Shown: positions 1-5,963, numbered from the stretch's first letter. The stretch: DNA of 7,351 nt from Gammaproteobacteria bacterium UBA2168 (GCA_002327525.1 DCWG01000028.1:1-7351), one strand, 5' to 3'. Translations and numbers: made by a program. Notes: generated by a model not told the origin, from the letters alone.

Positions 1-366
1 TACGCCAACGGCGACATGGTCGGCCACACCGGCGTCTTCGATGCCGCCGTCAAGGCTGTACAGATGCTCGACACCTGTATCGGCCGCATCGTCGAAGCGC
101 TCGAGAAGGTCGGCGGCCAGATGCTCGTCACAGCCGATCACGGCAATGTGGAATGCATGGCGAACGGCAACACCGGTCAGCCACACACGGCCCACACCTG
201 TGAGCTCGTGCCTCTGCTCTACATCGGGCCGCAGGATCTCGAGTTCCAGAGCGGTGGCACGCTGTCCGATGTCGCACCCACGCTGCTCGAACTGATGTCA
301 CTGGACAAACCCGCCGAGATGACCGGTCGCTCGCTCGTGCGTATCCGTCAACGCCAGAGCGCCTGA
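1..366 (+). CDS. gpmI: 2,3-bisphosphoglycerate-independent phosphoglycerate mutase, C-terminal part (5' end outside window)
   Basis: This is the last 121 residues of cofactor-independent phosphoglycerate mutase, the cytosolic glycolytic enzyme that interconverts 3- and 2-phosphoglycerate using two Mn ions. The reading frame is open from base 1, and the family normally has about 510 residues, so roughly three quarters of the gene lies upstream. Visible family motifs are NGDMVGHTG at fragment residues 3-11 (Asp5 and His9 match Mn ligands), TADHGN at 44-49 (Asp46 and His47 match the second metal pair) and HTAHT at 62-66, which contains a further ligand. The C-terminal MTGRSL is also typical of the family. 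All of these residues are present, so the enzyme looks functional. The TGA stop touches the probable start of the envC-like gene, which suggests cotranscription. The family call is secure. Confidence 0.97.
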   Translation, partial: YANGDMVGHTGVFDAAVKAVQMLDTCIGRIVEALEKVGGQMLVTADHGNVECMANGNTGQPHTAHTCELVPLLYIGPQDLEFQSGGTLSDVAPTLLELMSLDKPAEMTGRSLVRIRQRQSA

Positions 367-407
367 TCCTGACCAGAAACTTTCGTACCCGCATCACTGT
401 CCTGCTC

Positions 408-1523
408 ATGGCCAGCCTGCTTGCAACACCCTTCGTATTTGCAGCGAACGCCACAACCGACGCGCGAGAAGCTGCCACCGCGCTCAAGCAAGTGACACGA
501 ACTCTCAACGCTCTCGATGCATGGCTCTCCGAGGCCGAAAAACGCCGCGTTCGCTGGCTTACCGATTTGCAGGAGAAAGACCAGGAGATCGCTCAGGTGC
601 ATCTGGGTGTGAACGAAGTGGAAACTCGCCTAGAGCAGCTCGGTGATGAGCTGGCGATCCTCAATAGCCAGCAAGTCGAGCTGGAGGCCCGCCGCCTGGA
701 ACAGGCGCGGCGCATCACTGAACACCTGGCGGCATCCTACAGGCTGTCAGGTCAGGACTTCGTGAAACTGATCTTCAACCAGGGCTCGCCCGATACCGTC
801 GACCGCATGATGCGATATCACCGCTACTTCAGCGATGCCCGCATGCAAGCCCTCGAGTCCTACCAGCAAACGCTGACAAAGCTGTCCGCCAATGCCGATC
901 TGCTACACAAACGCCTAACGGATCAGGAGCGAGAGCGCGTCCTTCTCGCCAGGCGCGAAGCTGTACTGGAGGAAGAACGCGCGCAACGCAAAACCCTGAT
1001 CGCCGCGCTCGATTCCGAAGCCGAGAGCAAATCAGCCGAGAGAACCAGGCTGATCGCCGATGAAAAACGCTTATCGAGCCTGGTACGCGAACTGGAACGC
1101 CGCTCGCGCGAGCTGGACGGTTCCGTTTTCATCACCCGCAAAGGGAAACTGTCCTGGCCCGTGCGGGGCACTGTGTTGCATCGATTCGGTTCGAGCCGCG
1201 CTGGCGGGCGCCTGCAATGGTCCGGTACCGTATTCCAGGCGCCATCCGGCACGCCGGTCAGCGCCGTCTCAAGCGGACGCGTGGTATTCGCAGACTGGCT
1301 ACGCGGCTTTGGCCTGCTCACCATCCTCGACCACGGCAGCGGTTACATGACCCTGTACGGCCACTCGGACACGCTAACCAAACGCGTTGGCGACTGGGTG
1401 GAAAGCGGTGAGGTAATCGCCAGCGCCGGCCAGAGCGGCGGTCAGAGCTCACCCGGCGTCTATTTCGAGATTCGTCTTGACGGTGAGACGCAAAATCCTC
1501 ATTCGTGGCTCACACGTGGGTAA
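408..1523 (+). CDS. envC: EnvC-like murein hydrolase activator (coiled coil plus degenerate LytM/M23 domain)
   Basis: This is a periplasmic protein of the EnvC type, which activates N-acetylmuramoyl-L-alanine amidases during septal peptidoglycan splitting. Counting from the ATG at 408 (371 residues), residues 20-240 are rich in Glu, Arg, Leu and Ala with heptad character, as expected for the long coiled coil. Residues 250-371 form the LytM fold (PVRGTVLHRFG, APSGTPV, LYGHS, YFEIR). The zinc ligands of active M23 peptidases are missing: the HxxxD position reads Trp271-x3-Val275, and the HLHFE motif reads GVYFE at 350-354. His319 in LYGHS is kept. This argues for a catalytically dead activator, as in E. 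coli EnvC. The start is uncertain: from ATG 408 the signal peptide lacks a basic n-region, while upstream codons in frame supply one (TRNFRTR, from a CTG at 369 or 363). It follows gpmI and precedes the S41 protease, an order shared with relatives. Confidence 0.9.
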   Translation: MASLLATPFVFAANATTDAREAATALKQVTRTLNALDAWLSEAEKRRVRWLTDLQEKDQEIAQVHLGVNEVETRLEQLGDELAILNSQQVELEARRLEQARRITEHLAASYRLSGQDFVKLIFNQGSPDTVDRMMRYHRYFSDARMQALESYQQTLTKLSANADLLHKRLTDQERERVLLARREAVLEEERAQRKTLIAALDSEAESKSAERTRLIADEKRLSSLVRELERRSRELDGSVFITRKGKLSWPVRGTVLHRFGSSRAGGRLQWSGTVFQAPSGTPVSAVSSGRVVFADWLRGFGLLTILDHGSGYMTLYGHSDTLTKRVGDWVESGEVIASAGQSGGQSSPGVYFEIRLDGETQNPHSWLTRG

Positions 1524-1563
1524 CCGGTTGACAAGCCACTTCCATTGAGCGCCTCATACCGGG

Positions 1564-2724
1564 ATGACCCTGCGGCCCCTGACATTGATCGGTACGACCT
1601 TCAGCATGGTCACGGGTGTTGCCCTTGGCGTGCTTACCTACCACCACCTGCAAGAAGACGGCGTCGGTCACGGCGCGCGCATCGATGAAGTGCTCCGGCA
1701 CGTCAGCGCTAACTACGTCGAGGACGTATCGGAAAGACAACTGATGATTGATGCCATCAGCGGCATGCTCTCCGGGCTCGATCCCCACACCAACCTCCTG
1801 AACCGCCACGCGTACGAGCGCCTGCGGCACGACACCGCCGGACACTTCGTGGGTATCGGCATTGAGTTGGGTCTGGTAAACGGCTATTTCACCGTCATCG
1901 CCCCTATCGACGGCTCACCGGCAAGCGCCGCCGGCATTCGCTCCGGCGACCGTCTTCTGGAGGTCGACAACACCTCTCTCAAAGGCCAGCGGCTGAATCA
2001 GGCGGTGCGAAGAATGCGGGGAGCGGCGGGTAGTACGGTGCATCTCAAGGTCAAACGAGGTGACAACCCGGCATTCGACGTCAGCCTGCAACGCGCGCAC
2101 ATCGAGTCGGAAAGTGTCACCAGCCGCTGGCTACGCCCGGGCATCGCCTATGTGCGCATAGCACAGTTTCGCAGCCTCACCGGCGAGCACTTCTCCACCA
2201 CGCTGCAGGCGTTGCGTATGCAGGGAGACATTCAGGGACTGGTGCTAGATCTGCGCGACAACCCCGGCGGCCTGCTGCAGACCTCGGTTAGTGTTGCCGA
2301 TGCGCTGCTCGCCGATGGTCTCATCGTCTACACCGAGGGACGCCTACCGAGCAGTCATGTCAAATATCGCGCATCCGGCAATGACCTGATCGACGGTGCG
2401 CCCATAGTGGTGCTGATAAATGGAGGATCTGCTTCCGCCTCCGAGGTGGTGGCTGGAGCGCTTCGCGATCACGGACGCGCGACCATCGTCGGCACCCGCA
2501 GCTACGGCAAGGGCTCCGTACAATCGGTAATTCCGCTCTCCGACGGCCATGCTCTGAAACTGACCAGCGCCTACTACTACACGCCCCTCGGGGCATCGAT
2601 CCACGAACAGGGTATTGAACCCGACGTGACAATGAGCGATGTTAGCGACACGGCGCTGCTCGACACAGCGCTCGAGGTGCTCTTCGTGAAGGACAACCAC
2701 GAGGCAACGGAGCCCACATCCTGA
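1564..2724 (+). CDS. ctpA: S41-family C-terminal processing peptidase (CtpA type) with PDZ domain
   Basis: This is a periplasmic serine protease of the CtpA/Prc family, 386 residues. Such enzymes degrade or trim envelope proteins; in Pseudomonas the CtpA homologue degrades peptidoglycan hydrolases. Residues 8-26 are a hydrophobic export or anchor segment. The conserved LDPHT box is at 72-76, a PDZ domain spans about 93-165 (GIGIELG, SPASAAGIRSGDRLL), and the S41 core follows. LRDNPGG lies at 230-236. The catalytic Ser is the middle one of SASASE (Ser291). Lys316 in SYGKG lies 25 residues later, the same spacing as Ser430/Lys455 of E. coli Tsp, and Gln320 sits four residues further on. The catalytic set is complete. 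The start is the ATG 40 bp after the envC-like stop, with only a weak purine tract before it. A short C-terminal tail (NHEATEPTS) follows the core. It sits between the EnvC-like and YibQ-like genes and is probably cotranscribed with them. Confidence 0.95.
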   Translation: MTLRPLTLIGTTFSMVTGVALGVLTYHHLQEDGVGHGARIDEVLRHVSANYVEDVSERQLMIDAISGMLSGLDPHTNLLNRHAYERLRHDTAGHFVGIGIELGLVNGYFTVIAPIDGSPASAAGIRSGDRLLEVDNTSLKGQRLNQAVRRMRGAAGSTVHLKVKRGDNPAFDVSLQRAHIESESVTSRWLRPGIAYVRIAQFRSLTGEHFSTTLQALRMQGDIQGLVLDLRDNPGGLLQTSVSVADALLADGLIVYTEGRLPSSHVKYRASGNDLIDGAPIVVLINGGSASASEVVAGALRDHGRATIVGTRSYGKGSVQSVIPLSDGHALKLTSAYYYTPLGASIHEQGIEPDVTMSDVSDTALLDTALEVLFVKDNHEATEPTS

Positions 2725-2750
2725 AGCAGCTGAGTACCCTGTGTCTTTGT

Positions 2751-3479
2751 GTGACTGTGGTATCCGCCACTTACGCCAATGCCGGTGAACTCGCCATAGT
2801 GATCGATGACCTCGGCCACAACCTGGCACGTGCGCAACGTGTGATCGATCTACCCGGCAGGTTCACACTGGGATTGCTGCCATTTGCGCCCGCGAGTGTC
2901 TCCATCGCACACGCGGCCCACGCGGCGGGACACGAAGTCATCCTGCACCAGCCCATGGAGCCTGAACGCTTGCGCGAGGCGCGCGAAGAAATCGGCACGC
3001 TGAAACGCGCCATGCTCGATTCGGAATTCGAAGCACTGCTCGCTGCATCCGTGAAAGCCATACCCCGCATTCGGGGTGTCTCCAATCACACCGGCAGCCT
3101 GCTCACCGCCGACGAAGCGTCAATGCGCCGGTTGATGTCCAGTTTGACGGAAACGGGTCTTTACTTTCTGGACAGTCGAACCAGTTCGCACACAGTGGCC
3201 CATCGAGTGGCGCGTACGCTGGACGTCCCGACCATCGCCAGGGATGTATTCCTGGATCACAAACCAACCATCGAACACGTGCACCAGCAATTTGCCCGCG
3301 CCTTGCGAATCATGCACCTACGAGGCCATGTGGTGGTGGTAGGCCATCCCCACGTTGTTACGCTACGTTTTCTCGAATCGCGCCTGAGCAATCTACCGTC
3401 TGGCACACGCCTTCGTCTGGTTAGTGAGTTGATAGATCACAGCACGATGACCGTGGCCGTCAACGCCGCTATGGAGTGA
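2751..3479 (+). CDS. yibQ: divergent polysaccharide deacetylase family protein (YibQ-like)
   Basis: This belongs to the YibQ / divergent polysaccharide deacetylase family, a NodB-like fold predicted to act in the periplasm; its substrate is not established. Counting from the GTG at 2751 (242 residues), the motifs are IVIDDLG (Asp19, Asp20), LHQPMEP (His66), GVSNHTGS (His113), FLDSRTS (Asp141), VFLDH (Asp169, His170) and VGHPH (His199, His201), all in family order. From GTG 2751 the N-terminus is too short and uncharged for a proper signal peptide. In-frame codons reach back to CTG 2721 (LKQLSTLCLCVTVVSATYANA), giving a good n-region, h-region and ANA cleavage site, and that CTG overlaps the TGA of the protease gene. 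It is the last gene of the gpmI-envC-ctpA-yibQ group; its stop lies only 14 bp from the stop of the opposing E2 fragment, and no terminator is visible there. Confidence 0.9.
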   Translation: MTVVSATYANAGELAIVIDDLGHNLARAQRVIDLPGRFTLGLLPFAPASVSIAHAAHAAGHEVILHQPMEPERLREAREEIGTLKRAMLDSEFEALLAASVKAIPRIRGVSNHTGSLLTADEASMRRLMSSLTETGLYFLDSRTSSHTVAHRVARTLDVPTIARDVFLDHKPTIEHVHQQFARALRIMHLRGHVVVVGHPHVVTLRFLESRLSNLPSGTRLRLVSELIDHSTMTVAVNAAME

Positions 3480-3493
3480 GTCGGGCCACTTTC

Positions 3494-3769
3494 TCAATCG
3501 TCGATGAACAGTAGTGCTGGTTCTTCCAGCATCTCTTTCAACCTCTGAATGAGACTGGCGGCATCAAAGCCATCCACGAAGCGGTGATCGAAGGAAGACG
3601 ACAGGTTCATCATCGTTCGCACCACAATCTGATCGTCCACCACCACCGCGCACTTGACCGCCTTGTTGACGCCAAAGATCGAGACTTCCAGTACGTTGAT
3701 CACGGGTGTTATAACCACACCACCCATCCTGCCGAGACTCGTGATGGTAATCGTGGAGCCGCTTAGCTC
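3494..3769 (-). pseudogene. C-terminal fragment of a 2-oxoacid dehydrogenase E2 (dihydrolipoamide acyltransferase) catalytic domain
   Basis: About 90 codons on the minus strand encode the end of an E2 acyltransferase of the branched-chain or related 2-oxoacid dehydrogenase type. The order of motifs is right: ELSGSTITITSLG, GGVVITPVIN, IFGVNKAV, MMNLSSSFDHRFVDG and IQRLKEMLEEPALLFIDD before a TGA. The active-site DHRxxDG motif is intact. The lipoyl domain, the E1/E3-binding domain and most of the catalytic domain (about 300 residues or more) are absent. Upstream in this frame there is a TGA at 3793-3791, and the sequence there no longer resembles E2. There is no start with a ribosome binding site; the only ATG (3727) lies inside a fold element. 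Some usually conserved positions have changed (INHPEV reads INVLEV), which fits decay. No E1, E3 or other E2 sequence lies nearby. I read it as a stranded gene fragment left by rearrangement, although expression of a short protein cannot be excluded. Confidence 0.85.
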
Positions 3770-3876
3770 ATTACGTCCCGCGCAGCCGTCTCATACCAGC
3801 ATCCTGTCACGGTAACTCGGCACGCCTAGTTTGGGCCTGCGGGTAAGGATGGCAACCGCCGCGAGGGTTCCCGCAC
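3758..3876 (-). mobile_element. possible 5' fragment of a group II intron (relic)
   Basis: Reading the minus strand from 3876, the sequence begins GTGCGGGAACC, which fits the GTGYG 5' consensus of bacterial group II introns. It continues with stretches that resemble domain I as I remember it in bacterial introns: CAAACTAGGCGTGCCGAG, GAGTTACCGTGACAGG, GGTATGAGACGGCTGC and GACGTAATGAGCTAAGCGGC. It then passes without a gap into E2 coding sequence at GAGCTAAGCGGC (3769-3758). No reverse transcriptase, domain V or 3' end is present, so it could only be a truncated relic. The call rests on memory of conserved intron motifs, not on an alignment. The alternative is undefined intergenic sequence; the region also reads as a 34-codon in-frame extension after the hisA stop, which I do not recognise. 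Confidence 0.42.
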
Positions 3877-3895
3877 CAGGATTTACGACGAACGG

Positions 3896-4633
3896 TCACC
3901 TATCGAAGACGAGCTGTCCCTCAGCCAACTCCAGCGTGCCCTCATAGATGGCCCGCCCGGTGATGGCACCATATAGAAGACCCGGATGCTCTCGGTCGGC
4001 CACGTGCAGCCGGCGTACGTCGTCGAGACTCGCAACTCCGCCGGAAGCGATGACGGGGAGCCCGGACGAAACCGCCACATCGAGCGTCGCCGGGATGTTG
4101 ACGCCCGTCAACATGCCGTCGCGCTCGATGTCGGTATACACGATTGCCTCCAGCGGCAACTGGCCCGCCCAGCGTGCGAGGTTGACCGCGGTACGGGTCG
4201 AGGTGACGTCCCAGCCCTCGGTGGCGACCCGCCCGTCCCGAGCATCGAGGCCCAGAATGATTCGTTGCGGGTGCCTCGCGGCCATCTGTTCCAGAAAGTC
4301 CGGATCTTCCACCGCCTTGGTACCGATGATGACGCTGGCCACCCCGGCCCCGAGATAGCCTTCGACGATCTCCGACGAGCGTATACCGCCGCCTACTTGC
4401 ACCGGCACACCCGCCATGGCCGAGACCATGGCGGCAATCAGCGCCTGATTGCGCGGCCTTCCCGCGAATGCCCCGTCCAGATCTACGATATGCAGACGCC
4501 GGCAGCCCACATCCACCCAGTGTCTGGCCATGGAAACCGGATCGTCTGAAAAGACATCCGCATCATCCATGCGACCTTGTTTGAGGCGTACGCACTTGCC
4601 GTCCTTGAGATCGATAGCCGGGATCAGCAGCAT
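3896..4633 (-). CDS. hisA: HisA, phosphoribosylformimino-5-aminoimidazole carboxamide ribotide isomerase
   Basis: This cytosolic isomerase opens the ribose ring of ProFAR to give PRFAR, the substrate of HisH-HisF. It has 245 residues, a normal length, and forms a (beta/alpha)8 barrel. Asp8 in IPAIDLKDGKCVRL and Asp130 in LGLDARDG are the expected catalytic acids. Phosphate-binding loops are visible as VGGGIRS (80-86) and ASGGVASLDD (196-205), with TDIERDG at 167-173 and GAITGRAIYEG near the end. The gene looks intact. The ATG follows the hisB TAG with no bases between, and the only purine-rich stretch upstream (AAGGG, inside the hisB 3' end) is some distance away, so translation is probably coupled to hisB termination. 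Oddities: hisH is not between hisB and hisA, and hisF does not follow. The enzyme that uses the HisA product is therefore not encoded in this locus. Confidence 0.97.
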   Translation of the reverse strand: MLLIPAIDLKDGKCVRLKQGRMDDADVFSDDPVSMARHWVDVGCRRLHIVDLDGAFAGRPRNQALIAAMVSAMAGVPVQVGGGIRSSEIVEGYLGAGVASVIIGTKAVEDPDFLEQMAARHPQRIILGLDARDGRVATEGWDVTSTRTAVNLARWAGQLPLEAIVYTDIERDGMLTGVNIPATLDVAVSSGLPVIASGGVASLDDVRRLHVADREHPGLLYGAITGRAIYEGTLELAEGQLVFDR

Positions 4634-5227
4634 CTACAGAGAGCCCTTGGTGGAGGGCACCTGCCCCGCCATACGGTCATCCGTCGAGATAGCCATGCGC
4701 AAAGCACGACCGAACGCCTTGAACACCGTTTCCGCCTGATGGTGGGCGTTCTCTCCGCGCAGATTATCCACGTGCAACGTTACCAGAGCGTGGTTGACGA
4801 AGCCCTGAAAGAACTCACGCAACAGGTCCGCATCGAAATCACCGACCCGCGCGCGAGTGTAAGGCACGTGAAACTTGAGCCCCGGGCGGCCGGAGAGATC
4901 GATGACCACACGCGACAGCGCTTCGTCGAGCGGCACGTAGGCGTGACCATAGCGCACCAGCCCCTTCCTGTCGCCGAGCGCCACCTTCAGCGCCTGCCCG
5001 AACACGATGCCAACATCCTCGACCGTGTGGTGCGCATCGACCTGGAGATCGCCTTCTGCCCGGACCTCTAGATCGATCAGCCCATGGCGTGCGATTTGCG
5101 TGAGCATGTGCTCGAAAAAGGCAAGCCCGGTGTCGAACTCCACCTTGCCACTACCGTCGAGATTCAGCTCGATGCTGATCTTCGTCTCTGCCGTATCGCG
5201 GCTGACATAGGCCGTGCGCTCGGTCAT
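4634..5227 (-). CDS. hisB: HisB, imidazoleglycerol-phosphate dehydratase (monofunctional)
   Basis: This enzyme dehydrates imidazole glycerol phosphate to imidazole acetol phosphate in histidine synthesis. It has 197 residues and contains only the dehydratase domain, without the histidinol-phosphatase domain fused to it in E. coli. The two metal-binding repeats are [10 protein letters not shown] (64-73) and [17 protein letters not shown] (160-176); [13 protein letters not shown] (38-49) and [10 protein letters not shown] (95-104) are also family signatures. I chose the ATG at 5227-5225 because it gives [10 protein letters not shown], the usual N-terminus, and has AGGAG six bases upstream. A longer frame to 5299 overlaps the neighbouring gene and adds unlikely sequence. 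A perfect TATAAT lies about 40 bp upstream. Its TAG stop touches the hisA ATG where hisH would be expected. Confidence 0.97.
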   Translation of the reverse strand: MTERTAYVSRDTAETKISIELNLDGSGKVEFDTGLAFFEHMLTQIARHGLIDLEVRAEGDLQVDAHHTVEDVGIVFGQALKVALGDRKGLVRYGHAYVPLDEALSRVVIDLSGRPGLKFHVPYTRARVGDFDADLLREFFQGFVNHALVTLHVDNLRGENAHHQAETVFKAFGRALRMAISTDDRMAGQVPSTKGSL

Positions 5228-5266
5228 GTCGCGCTCCTGGGGGATGTTGTGAAAAAACGAGGCGCG

Positions 5267-5272
5267 ATTATA
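5267..5272 (-). promoter_or_regulatory. candidate -10 box for hisBA
   Basis: The minus strand reads TATAAT, a perfect sigma-70 -10 hexamer, at 5272-5267. It would start transcription some 30 bases before the hisB ATG. It overlaps the TAG stop of the upstream hypothetical gene. No good TTGACA-like -35 lies 16-18 bases upstream and there is no TG extension, so it may be weak or need an activator. The 5' untranslated stretch holds a T6 run (plus 5252-5257) but no clear stem before it, so I see no attenuator and no His-codon leader peptide. Confidence 0.4.
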
Positions 5273-5273
5273 G

Positions 5274-5669
5274 CTACAAACGATCCAGCAGACTGCCATG
5301 CGGCAGGAAGCGGTTGTCGCTATTGACTCTGATCCAGGCGGTAAGGTCGTCGGGATAGGCGTCCCTTTGCCTGAGCTCTCTCGCCATGAGGATCACCGGC
5401 GACTTCGCACCACCCTCCCATGACGGGAACCGTCCTTCCGCCAGCACCAGAAGCCGCACCAGCCCCACCAGCAGATCATCGTCAAGAACACCGATCGCTG
5501 CCCCCCATTCATTCCCCTCCACTCGCGCAAACGCCGCCAGGCGCCCGATCTGGTCCGCGTTCAGACCAAAATCGGGCTCATCCAGCCGCTGCGCTGCCAC
5601 TCGCAACTCGGCAAGCACCTCATCATCCAACCCCGACGGCCGCTTCGGATCCCAAGTACCGATACTCAT
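5274..5669 (-). CDS. conserved hypothetical protein upstream of hisB
   Basis: This encodes 131 residues from the ATG at 5669-5667; a GTG directly before it would add one more. AGG lies a few bases upstream as a possible ribosome binding site. I cannot name the function or assign a domain. The protein is soluble-looking, acidic and Leu/Ala-rich with no signal peptide or membrane segment. It has a helical first half ([37 protein letters not shown]), a middle segment [21 protein letters not shown], then [25 protein letters not shown] and a C-terminal [13 protein letters not shown]. The end resembles a motif I recall in uncharacterised gammaproteobacterial proteins (NRFLPYGSL). Codon use matches the his genes and it reads in the same direction with a 46 bp gap, so it may be cotranscribed with hisBA. 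Its promoter would lie in the AT-rich repeat region. The gene is probably real; its role is unknown. Confidence 0.75.
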   Translation of the reverse strand: MSIGTWDPKRPSGLDDEVLAELRVAAQRLDEPDFGLNADQIGRLAAFARVEGNEWGAAIGVLDDDLLVGLVRLLVLAEGRFPSWEGGAKSPVILMARELRQRDAYPDDLTAWIRVNSDNRFLPHGSLLDRL

Positions 5670-5709
5670 CACACCTGCCCAGTTTTCTGCACTGCGGTTC
5701 GCCCAATAT

Positions 5710-5763
5710 CCCGGATATTCCTCAAATATTTAAAATATCCAAATATTTCGGGAATATTTCGGG
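5710..5763. repeat. AT-rich inverted-repeat cluster
   Basis: GGATATT at 5713-5719 and AATATCC at 5734-5740 form a perfect 7-bp inverted repeat around a 14-base loop. A longer imperfect pair is CCCGGATATTCC at 5710-5721 against GGAATATTTCGGG at 5751-5763. The self-complementary AAATATTT occurs twice in between. The segment could form alternative hairpins or a cruciform. It lies about 40 bp upstream of the hypothetical gene on the minus strand, so it could also supply its promoter. Confidence 0.6.
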
Positions 5764-5924
5764 ACACACACTATCTTGGAATATTTGAATATTTCGGGAC
5801 ACACACTATCTTAGATATTGGAAATATTTCGAATATTTCGGCGAATATTTCGGGACACACACTATCTCAACGTGCCGATATACAAATATTTCGGGACACA
5901 CACTATCTCAACGTGCCGATATAC
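5753..5924. repeat. four direct copies of a 25-nt repeat (core CGGGACACACACTATCT)
   Basis: A 25-nt unit, AATATTT followed by the core CGGGACACACACTATCT and then T or C, occurs at 5753-5777, 5788-5812, 5844-5868 and 5885-5909, identical over the first 24 bases. The gaps are 10, 31 and 16 bases. The last two copies belong to a longer duplication: 40 identical bases at 5844-5883 and 5885-5924, ending in AACGTGCCGATATAC. AATATT occurs nine times between 5725 and 5890, and GAAATATTTC at 5821-5830 is a perfect 10-bp palindrome. The composition contrasts sharply with the GC-rich genes on both sides. The core resembles GGGACA-type motifs that I recall near REP-associated tyrosine transposases, but no such gene is in the window. 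No open reading frame of substance lies here. Confidence 0.9.
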
Positions 5925-5963
5925 ACGCTCTCCGAGGCTCAGGCATCAAGCAAGTCAACTACA

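Noticed and set aside
3845..3885. Rho-independent terminator after hisA
   Set aside because: GCGGG and the CCTCGC that follows it on the minus strand could pair over about five bases, but no T-run follows, and the stem coincides with the possible intron 5' end.
3791..3895. Small gene or read-through extension of hisA
   Set aside because: The frame after the hisA TGA stays open for 34 codons (to TGA 3791), but HisA already has its normal length and C-terminus, and the extension resembles nothing I know.
3986..4549. Plus-strand open frame of 187 codons across hisA
   Set aside because: It lies wholly antisense to the well-supported hisA and its translation is low-complexity and Arg/His-rich.
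4577..5071. Plus-strand open frame of 164 codons across hisB
   Set aside because: It is antisense to hisB and the start of hisA, with no family resemblance.
5228..5266. His-operon attenuator or leader peptide
   Set aside because: There is a T6 run in the leader, but no run of His codons, no leader start codon and no convincing stem before the T-run.
5753..5909. CRISPR array
   Set aside because: The 25-nt repeats are separated by 10, 31 and 16 bases of AT-rich related sequence, not by uniform unique spacers, and the last two copies share their flanking sequence. No cas gene is present.
5753..5924. Iteron-type replication origin
   Set aside because: Direct repeats beside AT-rich DNA suggest it, but no rep or parA gene and no DnaA box cluster is visible, and the flanking genes are chromosomal core genes.
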